A stretch of 64,000 bases of DNA from CADEEN01 sp963751775 (GCA_963751775.1 CAVVVW010000028.1:1-64000); one strand, 5' to 3'. Numbered from the stretch's first letter, positions 9,475-20,304 are shown. Notes: generated from the letters alone by a model not told the origin. Numbers and translations: made by a program.

Positions 9475-11204
9475 GCGCTGAACTTGGCCAGGACGGCGTC
9501 CACGGCCATCGGCGTCGCAGCGGCATCGCGGCGACCTTGGTATTCGAGCGTGCCTTCCTTTAGGCCACGGTCGGAAACGACCACCCGGTGCGGCACACCG
9601 ATCAATTCCCAGTCGGCGAACATCGCGCCGGGACGTTCGCCACGGTCATCGAGCAAGACGTCGACGCCAAGGTGTAGGAGCTGCGCGTGCAGCGCATCGG
9701 CCTGCGCGCGCACACCCTCGCTGCGGTCATAGCCGATCGGGCAGAGCACGACCTCGAACGGCGCGATCGCATCGGGCCACACGATGCCGCGCGCATCGTG
9801 GTTCTGCTCGATCGCAGCACCGAGAATGCGCGTCACGCCGATGCCGTAGCAGCCCATCTCGAACAGACGAGGTTTGCCGCTCTCGTCGAGAAAGGTGGCG
9901 TTCATCGCCGCGCTGTACTTGGTACCAAGGTAGAAGACATGGCCGACCTCGATGCCGCGCTGAATGGCGAGCACTCCCTTGCCATCGGGCGATGAATCAC
10001 CGGCGACGACATTGCGGATGTCTGCCACCAGATCGGGCTCTGGCAGATCACGTCCCCAATTGACACCGGTGTAGTGAAAGTCGGCCTCATTGGCGCCGCA
10101 GATGAAGTCGCTCATCTGCGCAACGGTACGGTCGGCCACGATCTTGACCGGCTTGCGTGTGCCGATGGCCCCAAGGTAACCGGGCTTGCACCCGAAGTAA
10201 TCCGCGACTTCGCCTGCGCTGGCAAAGCGAAATCCATCTCTCAGCCCCGGCAACTTGCCCGCCTTGACTTCGTTCAGTTCATGGTCACCGCGCACCAGCA
10301 ATAACCAGACGGTGGTCTTGACCAATTCGCCCGCCTCATTGGCCTCGTCGCTGGCCAGCACCAGCGACTTGACGGTACTTGCCAGTGGCACACCAAGCAG
10401 CGCGGCGACTTGCTCGCAGGTGCTCTTGCCTGGCGTCGGCGTCTTCTTCATTGCCTGTCTGGCAGCCGCGCGCGGCGCATTCGGCGCAACCGCCTCGGCC
10501 AATTCGATGTTGGCCGCGTAATCGGATGTCGGACAGTAGACGATCGCGTCCTCGCCGGTATCGGCGATGACCTGGAACTCCTGCGATAGGTCGCCCCCTA
10601 TCGCGCCGCTGTCGGCGGCCACTGCGCGGTAACGCAGGCCAAATCGGTCGAAGATGGCACGGTAGGCGTTGAGCATCAGCCCGTAGCTGACGGCCGCCGC
10701 CGCGGGGTCACGATCGAACGAGTACGCATCCTTCATCGTGAACTCGCGTCCACGCATGAGGCCAAAGCGCGGCCGCCGCTCGTCACGAAATTTTGTTTGG
10801 ATGTGATAGAGATTCTTAGGCAATTGTTTGTAGCTGCGAAGTTCCTGGCGCGCGATATCGGTGATGACCTCTTCGCTGGTCGGCTGGATCACGAAATCGC
10901 GGTCGTGGCGATCCTTCACGCGCAGCAGTTCGGGGCCGTACTGCTGGAAACGGCCACTCTCCTGCCAAAGTTCGGCCGGTTGCACGACCGGCATCAGCAA
11001 CTCGACGGCGCCGGCACGGTTCATCTCTTCACGGATGATGGCCTCGACCTTGCGGATGACGCGCAGGCCCATCGGCATGTAGTTATAGATGCCGGCGGCG
11101 AGCCGCTTGATCATGCCGGCACGCAGCATCAGTTGATGACTGACGACCTCGGCGTCGGCCGGCGCTTCTTTGAGGGTCGTGATGAGGAACTGCGAGGCTT
11201 TCAT
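9444..11204 (-). CDS. proS: Prolyl-tRNA synthetase (bacterial type with editing domain)
   Basis: Class II aminoacyl-tRNA synthetase charging tRNA-Pro. From the ATG opening MKASQFLITTLKEAP it is 586 residues; a longer in-frame start adds a leader with no similarity. Motif 2 is seen in FRDERRPRFGLMRGREF and motif 3 in MGCYGIGVTRI. The long central insertion (about residues 230-400) is the Ala/Cys-editing INS domain. It is divergent from rppH, and the matching tRNA-Pro(CGG) lies 5 kb away. Confidence 0.97.
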   Translation of the reverse strand: MKASQFLITTLKEAPADAEVVSHQLMLRAGMIKRLAAGIYNYMPMGLRVIRKVEAIIREEMNRAGAVELLMPVVQPAELWQESGRFQQYGPELLRVKDRHDRDFVIQPTSEEVITDIARQELRSYKQLPKNLYHIQTKFRDERRPRFGLMRGREFTMKDAYSFDRDPAAAAVSYGLMLNAYRAIFDRFGLRYRAVAADSGAIGGDLSQEFQVIADTGEDAIVYCPTSDYAANIELAEAVAPNAPRAAARQAMKKTPTPGKSTCEQVAALLGVPLASTVKSLVLASDEANEAGELVKTTVWLLLVRGDHELNEVKAGKLPGLRDGFRFASAGEVADYFGCKPGYLGAIGTRKPVKIVADRTVAQMSDFICGANEADFHYTGVNWGRDLPEPDLVADIRNVVAGDSSPDGKGVLAIQRGIEVGHVFYLGTKYSAAMNATFLDESGKPRLFEMGCYGIGVTRILGAAIEQNHDARGIVWPDAIAPFEVVLCPIGYDRSEGVRAQADALHAQLLHLGVDVLLDDRGERPGAMFADWELIGVPHRVVVSDRGLKEGTLEYQGRRDAAATPMAVDAVLAKFSAWRRQAPVVA

Positions 11205-11340
11205 GGAGCTTGTGCGTGAATTCACAAGGGCCGCAGCGCAGCACTGCACCGACGACGCATCGGATGCGGGAAACCGAGGGTTCGCGCGCCGCACCGGGCC
11301 GGTGCAATAATCAAATCAGTCAATAAATCGAGGTCCGATT

Positions 11341-11946
11341 ATGCTCGACCGTGAAGGCTTCAGGCCCAACGTCGGCATCGTCCTGCTCAACGCGCGCAAT
11401 CAGGTGTTTTGGGGCAAGCGGCTGCGCACACACTCGTGGCAGTTCCCGCAGGGCGGCATCAAGTATGGCGAGTCGCCTGAGCAGGCGATGTTTCGCGAGT
11501 TGCACGAAGAGGTCGGGCTGCTGCCGGAGCACGTCCAGATCATTGCTCGCACGCGCGACTGGTTACGCTATGAAGTGCCCGACCACTTCATCCGACGCGA
11601 CGCACGCGGGCACTACAAAGGGCAAAAGCAGATCTGGTTTCTGCTGCGCCTGCTGGGCCGCGACAGTGACATGAATCTGCGCGCGACCGACCACCCCGAG
11701 TTCGACGCCTGGCGCTGGAACGACTACTGGGTGCCGCTGGAGGTCGTGATCGAGTTCAAGCGCGACGTGTACCAGATGGCGTTGACCGAACTGGCGCGCT
11801 TCCTGCCACGCGCAGCGCACCACAACCGATACTTGCGCTCGGGCATGCGTGGCCACTGGCACGACGAAGCCAGCAGTTCCGACGGCACGGGCACAGGCAC
11901 GGCACCGGCACCGGCGCAGACCCTGCCGCCGACTAGTTCAATTTGA
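11341..11946 (+). CDS. rppH: RNA pyrophosphohydrolase RppH
   Basis: Nudix enzyme that removes pyrophosphate from mRNA 5' ends and triggers RNase E decay. It is 201 residues. The Nudix box begins GGIKYGESPEQA and contains RELHEEVG, starting about residue 38. The N-terminus DREGFRPNVGIVLLN is highly typical. The C-terminal 30 residues are a low-complexity Ser/Thr/Gly/Ala/Pro tail. It converges with proB, with which it overlaps by 9 bases. Confidence 0.95.
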   Translation: MLDREGFRPNVGIVLLNARNQVFWGKRLRTHSWQFPQGGIKYGESPEQAMFRELHEEVGLLPEHVQIIARTRDWLRYEVPDHFIRRDARGHYKGQKQIWFLLRLLGRDSDMNLRATDHPEFDAWRWNDYWVPLEVVIEFKRDVYQMALTELARFLPRAAHHNRYLRSGMRGHWHDEASSSDGTGTGTAPAPAQTLPPTSSI

Positions 11947-13072
11947 CAACACGAGGTTGTCGCGATGGATCAGTTCGGCTTCGCCCGCATAGCCCAGCGC
12001 AGCCTCGATTTGCGACGATGGTTTGCGCGCGATCAGGCGCGTTTCGGCCGCCGAGTAGTTGGCCAGCCCACGGGCGATCTCGCCGGCGCCCTGCGAGCGT
12101 ACGGCGATCACGTCACCACGCGCGAACTCGCCATCGACCTCGATCACACCGATCGGCAGCAAGCTCTTGCCTTCGTCGCGCAGCTTCTGCATCGCTCCGG
12201 CATCGACCGTGACCGAGCCACGCAATTGCAGGTGGTCGGCCATCCACTGCTTGCGTGCGGTGAGCTTTGGCGTGGACGCCCATAGCGCGCTTCCGATCGC
12301 CTCGCCACTTGCCAGTCGCAGCAGCACGTCGGCCTCGCGACCCCAGGCAATGACGGTATTTGCGCCACTTCCGGCCGCCCGCTTGGCGGCCAGACACCTT
12401 GGTGATCATGCCGCCGCGCCCTATCGAGGAGCCGGTGCCGCCGGCCATGCGTTCGAGCTCCGGATCGCCGGCGGCGGCGACATCGATGAAGCGCGCCGAT
12501 TCGTCCTGACGTGGATCGCCGGTGAACAGGCCACGCTGGTCGGTCAGAATTACCAGCGCGTCGGCTTCGATCAAATTGGCAACCAACGCGGCGAGCGTAT
12601 CGTTGTCACCAAACTTGATCTCGTCATTGACCACCGTGTCGTTTTCATTGACGACGGGAATGACCTTCAACTTCAGCAAGGTCAGCAAGGTCGAGCGCGC
12701 GTTGAGGTAGCGTTCTCGGTCCGCCAAGTCAGCATGTGTCAGCAGCACCTGGGCACTGCGCAGTCCGTGTCGCGACAACTGGGTTTCGTACATCTGGGCC
12801 AGGCCCATCTGGCCGACCGCGGCCGCGGCCTGCAACTCGGGCAGCTCGTGCGGGCGGGTCGTCCACCCCAGGCGTTTCATGCCCTCGGCGATCGCACCGC
12901 TGGAGACCATCACGACCTCACGCCCCTGCGCTGCCAGGCCGGCCAATTGCCGGCACCAATTGCCGATGGCCTGCGCGTCGACCCCGCGGCCCTCATTGGT
13001 AACCAGGCTGGAGCCAACCTTGACGACGATCCGCTTCGCATCGCGCAGCAGCCCACGCCGCGCCTCAGCCAC
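11938..13072 (-). CDS. proB: Glutamate 5-kinase ProB (one frameshift)
   Basis: ATP-dependent phosphorylation of glutamate, the first step of proline synthesis. The N-terminal amino-acid kinase domain (RIVVKVGSSLVTNEG, LLTHADL, NENDTV, LTDQRGLFTGDPR) is read in one frame up to GGMITKV, and the rest plus the C-terminal PUA domain in another. The switch is at about 12394, where one extra base sits between AAGGTG and CTGGCC (minus strand). The start is a GTG overlapping the obgE stop by 8 bases. A sequencing indel is more likely than a real mutation. Confidence 0.9.
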
Positions 13073-14156
13073 GCCGGCTCTCCAGAGCGTCCTCGCCCTG
13101 CGTCGGGCCGTCGAAACGCGGATCGACCGGCGCCGGCGCCGTGTTCTTGCTGGCAGCGACATGCTTGTAGACTGCCTTGAGCAGTGGCTCGAGACCTTTG
13201 CGCGTCAGTGCCGAAATCTCGAACACCGGGGCCTTGGATCGCATTCGTTTGATGAAATCAGCGACCCGCGCCGCCCGCTCCTCGGCAGGCACCATGTCCA
13301 TCTTGTTGAGCACCAGCCATCGCGGCTTGGCGTACAGCGCCGGGTCGTACTTCTTCAGTTCCTTGACGATCGCCTTGGCTTGCGCCACCGGGTCGACGCT
13401 GTCGTCGAATGGCGCCATGTCGACCAGATGAAGCAGCAGCCGCGTGCGTTGCAGGTGACGCAGGAATTGGTGTCCAAGGCCGGCGCCTTCGGCGGCGCCC
13501 TCGATCAATCCGGGAATGTCGGCGACCACGAAACTCTGCTCGGGCCCAACCCGCACGACGCCAAGATTCGGGTACAGCGTCGTGAACGGGTAGTCTGCGA
13601 TCTTTGGGCGGGCGTTTGAGATCGCGGCGATCAGCGTACTCTTGCCGGCGTTGGGCATTCCCAGCAATCCAACATCGGCCAGCACGCGCAGTTCGAGCCT
13701 GAGTTTCTTGTGCTCGCCCGGCCAGCCTGGGGTCTTTTGCCTGGGTGCGCGGTTGGTGCTGGTCTTGAAGTGCAGGTTGCCGAAGCCACCGTCGCCCCCC
13801 TTGCAGATCATCACTCTCTCATCCGGCACCAGCAGCTCGGCAACGACTTGGTCGGTCTCGACATCGGTGAGGATCGTGCCCACCGGCATGCGCAGCACGA
13901 TATCGTCGCCGGCCGCGCCGAACTGGTCAGAGCCACGCCCCGCCTCGCCGTTGCGAGCCTCATGACGGCGCGCATAGCGGTAGTCGATGAGCGTGTTGAG
14001 ATTCACGTCGGCAACCACGTAGATACTGCCGCCGCGCCCGCCGTCCCCGCCATTGGGGCCGCCGAACGGAATGAACTTCTCACGCCGAAAGCTCGCACAG
14101 CCCGCGCCACCGTCGCCAGCGGCAACGTCGATCGTGGCTTCATCGACGAACTTCAT
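13065..14156 (-). CDS. obgE: GTPase ObgE/CgtA
   Basis: Ribosome-associated GTPase in 50S maturation and stress response. It has 363 residues. The Gly-rich Obg fold covers residues 1-158 (GGDGGRGGSIYVVADVNLNT), followed by the G domain with GMPNAGKST, DIPGLIEGAAEG and NKMDMV. It lies downstream of rplU-rpmA, the usual order, but a terminator-like hairpin separates it from rpmA. It is translationally coupled to proB. Confidence 0.97.
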   Translation of the reverse strand: MKFVDEATIDVAAGDGGAGCASFRREKFIPFGGPNGGDGGRGGSIYVVADVNLNTLIDYRYARRHEARNGEAGRGSDQFGAAGDDIVLRMPVGTILTDVETDQVVAELLVPDERVMICKGGDGGFGNLHFKTSTNRAPRQKTPGWPGEHKKLRLELRVLADVGLLGMPNAGKSTLIAAISNARPKIADYPFTTLYPNLGVVRVGPEQSFVVADIPGLIEGAAEGAGLGHQFLRHLQRTRLLLHLVDMAPFDDSVDPVAQAKAIVKELKKYDPALYAKPRWLVLNKMDMVPAEERAARVADFIKRMRSKAPVFEISALTRKGLEPLLKAVYKHVAASKNTAPAPVDPRFDGPTQGEDALESRRG

Positions 14157-14175
14157 GGTGCGCGAATGGTAGAAG

Positions 14176-14204
14176 CAAAAAAGCCCCGGCGCGCCGGGGC
14201 TTTG
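14176..14204 (-). terminator. Rho-independent terminator after rpmA
   Basis: On the minus strand a perfect GCCCCGGCGCGCCGGGGC palindrome is followed by TTTTTT. It lies between rpmA and obgE, so obgE must be expressed by read-through or its own promoter. Confidence 0.8.
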
Positions 14205-14223
14205 CGGGCCGAGGCGAGGTGCC

Positions 14224-14481
14224 TCAGGCCGGGCTGACGTTGACGGTCTGGCGGTTCAATGCGCCCCTGGTCGCAAACTGAACTTGACCATCGACGAGCG
14301 CGAACAACGTGTGGTCCTTGCCCATGCCGACGTTCGTGCCGGCGTGAAACTTGGTGCCGCGCTGACGCACAAGAATCGATCCGGCCGAGACGGCTTGGCC
14401 GCCAAAGGCCTTGACGCCGAGCATCTTGGGTTGCGAGTCGCGGCCGTTTCGGGTTGAGCCGCCGCCCTTTTTCTGTGCCAT
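14224..14481 (-). CDS. rpmA: 50S ribosomal protein L27
   Basis: 85 residues, near the peptidyl transferase centre. The canonical N-terminus MAQKKGGGSTRNGRDSQPK starts directly, without the cleavable leader found in Firmicutes. It lies 32 bases downstream of rplU in the same operon. Confidence 0.97.
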   Translation of the reverse strand: MAQKKGGGSTRNGRDSQPKMLGVKAFGGQAVSAGSILVRQRGTKFHAGTNVGMGKDHTLFALVDGQVQFATRGALNRQTVNVSPA

Positions 14482-14513
14482 GTCGAGATACCCCTGTCGT
14501 TATCTGCAGTGAC

Positions 14514-14825
14514 TCAGGCGGTCACGGCACTGATCTGCAATTCCGTATAGGTCTGGCGATGACCTTGCGACTTGCGATAATGTTTGCGGCGGCGCATCTT
14601 GAAGATGTGCACCTTGTCATGCTTGCCCTGAGCCACCACAGTGGCTTTCACGCTTGCGCCGACAACCAGGGGCGACCCAACCGTCAAGTCCGCACCGCTA
14701 CCCACGGCCAGTACCTGATCGATCACGATTTCCTGGCCAACGTCCGCAGCAATCTGTTCTACCTTGATCTTCTCGCCGGCAGCAACCTTGTATTGCTTGC
14801 CACCGGTTCTTATGACCGCGTACAT
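14514..14825 (-). CDS. rplU: 50S ribosomal protein L21
   Basis: 103 residues starting at MYAVIRTGGKQYKVAAGEK, the canonical L21 start; a longer in-frame ATG at 14870 adds a non-homologous leader. The C-terminal KMRRRKHYRKSQGHRQ basic rRNA-binding stretch is present. First gene of the rplU-rpmA operon, divergent from ispB. Confidence 0.97.
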   Translation of the reverse strand: MYAVIRTGGKQYKVAAGEKIKVEQIAADVGQEIVIDQVLAVGSGADLTVGSPLVVGASVKATVVAQGKHDKVHIFKMRRRKHYRKSQGHRQTYTELQISAVTA

Positions 14826-15095
14826 ATGAGCCCTTTCCAAGATGATCCGCCGCCCAGCCGCCGCTGGCACATGCGATCATGTCGCGCTTGCGCGGTGCGC
14901 TGCCGCGATGTCTAGATGCCAAAGGCCATCGAACGGAACCATAAAGTTTAGCACAGCGCTCTGCAAGCACGCTCTTCCCGCACCACCGGCACTCTGTCTC
15001 GCACAGGCCCGCTCCATAATCCACGACTGTTACTGAGCCTGTGAGCCCCTCATTCATGCCTTCTGCAGCCGCTGTCGCCAGACCCGGTGCCTATC

Positions 15096-16052
15096 ATGCC
15101 GACCGATCCGATGGCGGCAGAGATGGCACAGGTCGATGCTGTGATTGCCGAACGCTTGCGCTCGGATGTTGCCCTGATCAATCAGATCGCGCAGTACATC
15201 GTCAGTGCCGGCGGCAAGCGCATCAGGCCGCGGCTCGTCCTGCTGTTCGCCGGCGCGCTTGGTTTCGCGGGCCCGAACGATTCACTCTGGCGGCGACGGT
15301 CGAATTCATCCATACGGCGACCCTGCTGCATGACGATGTCGTTGACGAATCGTCGCTTCGCCGCGGACGCGCAACGGCAAACGCAGTGTTCGGCAATGCC
15401 GCCAGCGTCTTGGTCGGCGATTTTCTCTATTCGCGCGCGTTTCAGATGATGGTGGCGGTAAACAACCTGCGCGTGCTCGACGTGCTGGCTGACGCCACCA
15501 ACGTGATCGCCGAAGGCGAAGTCCTGCAATTGATGAACATGCACGATGCCGACCTGGCGGTCGACGAGTACCTGCGTGTCATCCGCTTCAAGACCGCCAA
15601 GCTGTTCGAGGCCAGTGCACGCCTGGGCGCGCTGTTGGCGGGGGCCAGCACCGCAGTCGAGGAAGCATGTGCCGATTTTGGCAGATCACTCGGTACCGCG
15701 TTCCAGTTGGTCGACGACCTGCTCGATTACGACGGCGAGACCCACGCGCTTGGGCAAGAACGTGGGCGACGACCTGCGCGAGGGCAAGCCGACATTGCCG
15801 CTGCTGGTGGCCATGGCGCGCGGCGACCCAGCAGAGCGTGACCTCGTACGGCACGCCATCGAGCACGGCGAAGTGGCTCGGCTCAGCGATGTGGTGGACG
15901 TGGTCCGTCGGACTGGGGCACTCGAGGCCGCACGGCAAGTGGCCCGCGGCGAAGCTGCCAAGGCGCGCGAGTGCCTGCGCCACTTGCCGCCATCGACGCA
16001 AAGGGACGCTCTGCTAGAATTGTGCGTTCGATCGGTTGATCGTTCGTCATGA
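15096..16052 (+). CDS. ispB: Octaprenyl/polyprenyl diphosphate synthase IspB (two frameshifts)
   Basis: Trans-prenyltransferase making the ubiquinone side chain. The N-terminus (INQIAQYIVSAGGKRIRPRL) is in one frame. The first Asp-rich motif region (HTATLLHDDVVDESSLRRG) through the second (FQLVDDLLDYDGE) is in another. The C-terminus (NVGDDLREGKPTLPLLVAMA) is in a third. The switches lie near 15280 and near 15755, the latter fitting one extra G in a GGG run. The start is taken as the ATG at 15096; a GTG lies at 15087. The divergent rplU neighbour is classical. Confidence 0.9.
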
Positions 16053-16103
16053 GCGTTTTTGACTGCGAGCATTGCGGCGCGACCACTTTGTCCCGCTGCC
16101 CAT

Positions 16104-16180
16104 CGGGGTGTAGCTTAGCCTGGTAGAGCGCTACGTTCGGGACGTAGAGGCCGGAGGTTCGAATCCTCTCACCCCGACCA
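16104..16180 (+). tRNA. tRNA-Pro (CGG anticodon)
   Basis: 77 bases with encoded CCA. The acceptor stem is CGGGGTG/CACCCCG, the anticodon stem CTACG/CGTAG encloses loop TTCGGGA (anticodon CGG), and the T-loop is GGTTCGAATCC. It begins 51 bases after the ispB stop. Confidence 0.95.
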
Positions 16181-16310
16181 GAATTGTGTGCAAGTACGGT
16201 GTGATTCGCCGCTGTCCGCGCGAGGCGCCGTAGGCGTGAACTGTTGCCGACATGCGGAGGCGCGCGGATTTACAGTGCCAGGGGGATCAGCGATGATCCC
16301 CTAGCCCCTT

Positions 16311-18056
16311 TTGCATCGTGAGTTGACGCCCCCCCACGTGGATACGCTGGCCGAAGCCCCCCATTCCTCGCTGTCCGGCGTTGCCCGGGTGCTGGTCCAT
16401 GCCGGAAAGCTTGGTGCCAAATCGGCCGAGGCGCTGGTCAAGTCCGCCGCCGATCGCAAGACGAGTTTCGTCGCGGCGCTGATCGCCGCAGGTTCGGTTT
16501 CTGCGGCCGACCTGGCGCACACGCTGGCCAGTGCATTGGCCCTGCCCGTGCTGGATCTTGCCGCAATCGATCCGGAGCGCCTGCCCCGCAACGTGATCGA
16601 CAGCAAGTTGGTCAATCAGTATCAGGTTGTGGTGCTGGGCAAGCGCGGCAATCGCCTATTCATCGGCGGGGCCGATCCGACCGATCAGGAAGCGGTCGAG
16701 CGCATCAAGTTCGCGACACAACTGGCGCCAGAATGGGTAGTCGTCGAATACGACAAACTTGCGAAGCTGGTGGCGGCCAGCGGCGTCAGCGCGAGCGACG
16801 CCATCGAATCGCTGGCTGTCGGCGACTTCGACTTCGAAGTCACCGACGACGCGACGGCGGAGCAGGAGAGCAGTGAAGTTCAGGCCGATGTCGAGGATGC
16901 ACCGGTCGTACGCTTCCTGCAAAAGATGCTGATCGATGCGATCAATGCCCGCGCGTCGGACCTCCACTTCGAGCCGTACGAATACCACTACCGGGTGCGC
17001 TTTCGCGTCGACGGCGAACTGCGAGAAATCACGCAGCCGCCGATCGCAATAAAGGACAAACTGGCGTCGCGCATCAAGGTCATCAGCCGCCTGGACATTG
17101 CCGAGAAGCGAGTCCCGCAAGATGGCCGCATGAAGCTGAAGTTCGGTAGCCGCGCGATCGACTTCCGGGTCAGCACGCTGCCCACTCTGTTCGGCGAAAA
17201 GATCGTGATCCGTATCCTGGATCCGTCGTCGGCCAAGTTGGGCATCGACGCATTGGGCTACGAGAAGATCGAGAAGGATCGCCTGATGTCGGCTATCCAG
17301 CGTCCATATGGCATGGTATTGGTCACTGGGCCCACGGGTTCGGGCAAGACGGTGTCGCTATATACCTGCCTGAACATCCTGAACCAGCCGGGCGTGAACA
17401 TCTCCACCGTCGAAGATCCAGCGGAAATTAACCTTCCAGGCGTCAATCAGGTCAACGTCAATGAGAAGGCAGGGAATACCTTCGCCGTCGCACTGAAGGC
17501 CTTCCTGCGCCAGGATCCAGACATCATCATGGTCGGCGAAATCCGGGATCTGGAGACAGCCGACATTGCCATCAAGGCCGCGCAGACCGGCCACATGGTG
17601 CTGTCGACACTGCACACCAATGACGCCCCCGCGACACTGACACGCTTGCTGAATATGGGCGTGGCACCATTCAATATCGCATCGAGCATTCTGCTGGTCA
17701 CCGCGCAGCGCTTGGCGCGGCGCCTGTGCGAAGCCTGCAAGACCACGGTCGAGTACCCGCAAGAAGCCCTCAAACGCGCCGGCTTTGGCGATAGCGATCT
17801 CGACGGCTCATGGAAGCCATACAAGGCCGTCGGTTGCTCGGCCTGCAGCAATGGCTACAAAGGCCGTGTCGGCATCTACCAAGTGATGCCGATCACCGAG
17901 GAAATGCAGCGCATCATCCTGGCCGAGGGCTCGTCTCTCGATATCCAGCATGAGGCGCAGAAGAACGGCGTGCGCGACCTGCGCCAAGCGGGTTTATCCA
18001 AGGTGCGCTCCGGCGTGACCACGCTCGAGGAAATCATCACCGTAACCAACGAGTGA
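16311..18056 (+). CDS. pilB: Type IV pilus assembly ATPase PilB
   Basis: Hexameric cytoplasmic ATPase powering pilus extension. About 581 residues. The N-terminal T2SSE_N-type region is followed by the catalytic domain with Walker A GPTGSGKTVSLY (near residue 340), the Asp box, Walker B LRQDPDIIMVGEIRD and the His box. The tetracysteine zinc motif is present (CEACKTTVEYP then CSAC). The start is uncertain: TTG at 16311 or GTG at 16338, neither with a strong ribosome-binding site. First gene of pilB-pilC-pilD; no pilin gene is adjacent. Confidence 0.95.
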   Translation: MHRELTPPHVDTLAEAPHSSLSGVARVLVHAGKLGAKSAEALVKSAADRKTSFVAALIAAGSVSAADLAHTLASALALPVLDLAAIDPERLPRNVIDSKLVNQYQVVVLGKRGNRLFIGGADPTDQEAVERIKFATQLAPEWVVVEYDKLAKLVAASGVSASDAIESLAVGDFDFEVTDDATAEQESSEVQADVEDAPVVRFLQKMLIDAINARASDLHFEPYEYHYRVRFRVDGELREITQPPIAIKDKLASRIKVISRLDIAEKRVPQDGRMKLKFGSRAIDFRVSTLPTLFGEKIVIRILDPSSAKLGIDALGYEKIEKDRLMSAIQRPYGMVLVTGPTGSGKTVSLYTCLNILNQPGVNISTVEDPAEINLPGVNQVNVNEKAGNTFAVALKAFLRQDPDIIMVGEIRDLETADIAIKAAQTGHMVLSTLHTNDAPATLTRLLNMGVAPFNIASSILLVTAQRLARRLCEACKTTVEYPQEALKRAGFGDSDLDGSWKPYKAVGCSACSNGYKGRVGIYQVMPITEEMQRIILAEGSSLDIQHEAQKNGVRDLRQAGLSKVRSGVTTLEEIITVTNE

Positions 18057-18108
18057 TGAGCCTCTCGTCCCTTTCAAGTTCACCAGCTAACCAGTCTTCG
18101 GAGGCGTT

Positions 18109-19330
18109 ATGGCGACTGCGGTAGCCGCAAGAGACATCAAGGAATTCGTCTTCGAGTGGGAAGGCAAGGACAAGACGGGCAAGCTCGTGCGTGGCGAGTT
18201 GCGCTCGGGCGGCGAAGCAGCCGTGAGTGCAAGTCTGCGCCGCCAAGGCGTGCTGGTCACGAAGGTCAGGAAGCGCCGCATGGCCGGCGGCGGTTCGATC
18301 AAGCAGAAGGACGTGGCCATGTTCACGCGCCAGTTGGCGACGATGATGAAGGCCGGCGTGCCGCTGCTGCAGGCCTTCGACATCGTGGGTCGCGGCAGCA
18401 CGAACCCGCGCATGACCAAACTGCTCAACGACATCCGCAATGATGTCGAGACCGGAACCAGCTTGTCGGTCGCCTTTCGCAAGCATCCGATGCAATTCAA
18501 TGCCTTGTACTGCAATCTGGTCGAAGCCGGCGAGGCGGCGGGTATCCTGGAACAGATCCTCGAGCGATTGGCGGTCTACGAAGAGAAGACGCTGGCGCTG
18601 AAGAGCAAGATCAAGTCGGCACTGATGTACCCGACCGCAGTGTTGGTGACGGCCTTCGTCGTCGTGACCGTGATCATGATCTTCGTGATTCCGGCATTCA
18701 AAGAGGTTTTCACGTCATTCGGTGCCGACCTGCCAGCTCCGACGCTGGCAGTCATGTGGATGTCGGAGAAGTTCGTTCGCTACTGGTGGTTGCTGTTCGG
18801 CGTGATGTTCGGTGGCGGGTACTTCTTCATGCAGACTTGGCGGCGCTCCGAGAGGATGCAGTACGATCATGGATCGCCTGCTGCTCCGCGCGCCGGTGTT
18901 CGGTGAGTTGATCCGCAAGGCGGTGCTGGCGCGCTGGACACGCACCTTGTCGACGATGTTCGGCGCCGGCGTGCCTTTGGTCGAGGCGCTCGACTCGGTC
19001 GCTGGGGCTTCCGGCAATGCGGTCTATTCGGTCGCCACCGAGCAGATCCAGAAGGAAGTCTCGACCGGCACGTCGCTGACGATGGCAATGCAAAACGCCG
19101 GCGTGTTTCCGACGATGGTGCTGCAGATGACGGCGATCGGCGAAGAGTCAGGCTCGCTCGATCACATGCTGAGCAAGGCCGCCGAGTTTTATGAGGACGA
19201 GGTGGACGAGATGGTCAAGGGCCTGTCCAGCCTGATGGAACCCTTCATCATCGTCATCCTGGGCGTGGTGATTGGCGGCATCGTGGTTTCGATGTATCTG
19301 CCGATCTTCAAGCTCGGCTCGGTGGTTTGA
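18109..19330 (+). CDS. pilC: Type IV pilus inner-membrane platform protein PilC (one frameshift)
   Basis: Polytopic T2SSF-type protein that couples PilB to pilin movement. The first T2SSF domain (DVAMFTRQLATMMKAGVPLL) and first membrane helix (LMYPTAVLVTAFVVVTVIMI) lie in one frame up to about 18860. The second T2SSF domain (LSTMFGAGVPLVEALDSVAG) and final helices (IIVILGVVIGGIVVSMYLP) lie in another frame. The break near 18862 falls in the middle of a conserved region, so it is probably an indel artefact. The ATG follows a GGAGG site. Confidence 0.93.
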
Positions 19331-19340
19331 CGCCGCGTCG

Positions 19341-20290
19341 ATGAGGGGTCTGCTGCCGCCGCTCGATGTGCTGCTCTCGCCTGTTGCTCTGGCCGTTCTG
19401 GGTCTGTGCGTCGGCAGCTTTCTCAACGTCGTGATTCACCGCCTGCCGCTGATAATCGAGCGGCAGTGGTGGATCGACGTTGCGCATCAGTTGTCTGATG
19501 CCGATTCCTGGCGCCGAGTCTTCGCAGGCAAGGTTACCGATGCTGCCCCGCCGGCAGATCACCAACGCACCGCGACTGCGCTCGGCCAAGGCATCGCGAC
19601 GCTCGCAACGTTCAATATTGCCCACCCGCGGTCACACTGCCCGGCTTGCGGGCATCAACTCGCTTGGCATGAGAACGTTCCGTTGTTCGGGTGGTTGCGG
19701 CTCAAAGGCCGCTGTTCGTCCTGCCGCACGAGGATTTCTGCGCGCTACCCGGCGGTCGAGTTGGCGACGGCCTTCATGTTCGCAGCGGTTGCCTGGCGCT
19801 TCGGTGCACAACCGCAAGCGCTGCTGTGGAGCGCGTTTGCGGCGGTGTTGCTTGCGCTGGCGCTCATCGATTGGGACACCACGGTGCTTGCCCGACGCGC
19901 TGACGCTGCCACTGTTATGGGCTGGATTGGTGGCGGCTGCGCTTGGTTGGACCATACCGCTGCCTGCCGCATTGTGGGGTGCCATCGCAGGCTACCTTTC
20001 GCTGTGGTCGGTCTACTGGCTTTTCAAGCTCGCCACCGGCAAGGAAGGCATGGGTTACGGCGACTTCAAGCTGCTCGCCGCACTCGGCGCCTGGCTGGGT
20101 TGGCAGATGATCGTGCCGATGCTGCTGCTCGCCTCCGTGATCGGTGCGGCCGTCGGCATCACGATGAAGCTCGCCGGCACGCTGCGCGAGGGCCGTTACG
20201 TGCCGTTTGGCCCGTTCCTGGCCGGGGCTGCGCTGGTCGTAATGTTCGCCGGGTGCGCCCATGGTGCTCGATTGGATTGGCTGGGCCTGA
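19341..20290 (+). CDS. pilD: Prepilin peptidase/N-methyltransferase PilD (frameshifted, stop apparently lost)
   Basis: Aspartic prepilin peptidase and N-methylase. The N-terminal part reads LCVGSFLNVVIHRLP, with the two CxxC pairs CPACGHQL and CSSCR of the methylase zinc domain, and the first catalytic Asp in LIDWDT. The frame changes near 19890; the new frame has LTLPLLWAGL and the second catalytic Asp in GMGYGDFKLLAALGAW. This frame runs without stop into coaE. A TGA one base out of frame at 20288-20290 is the likely original stop, implying a second indel. A genuine PilD-CoaE fusion is unlikely. Confidence 0.88.
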
Positions 20291-20304
20291 CAAGGACACG
20301 CCCG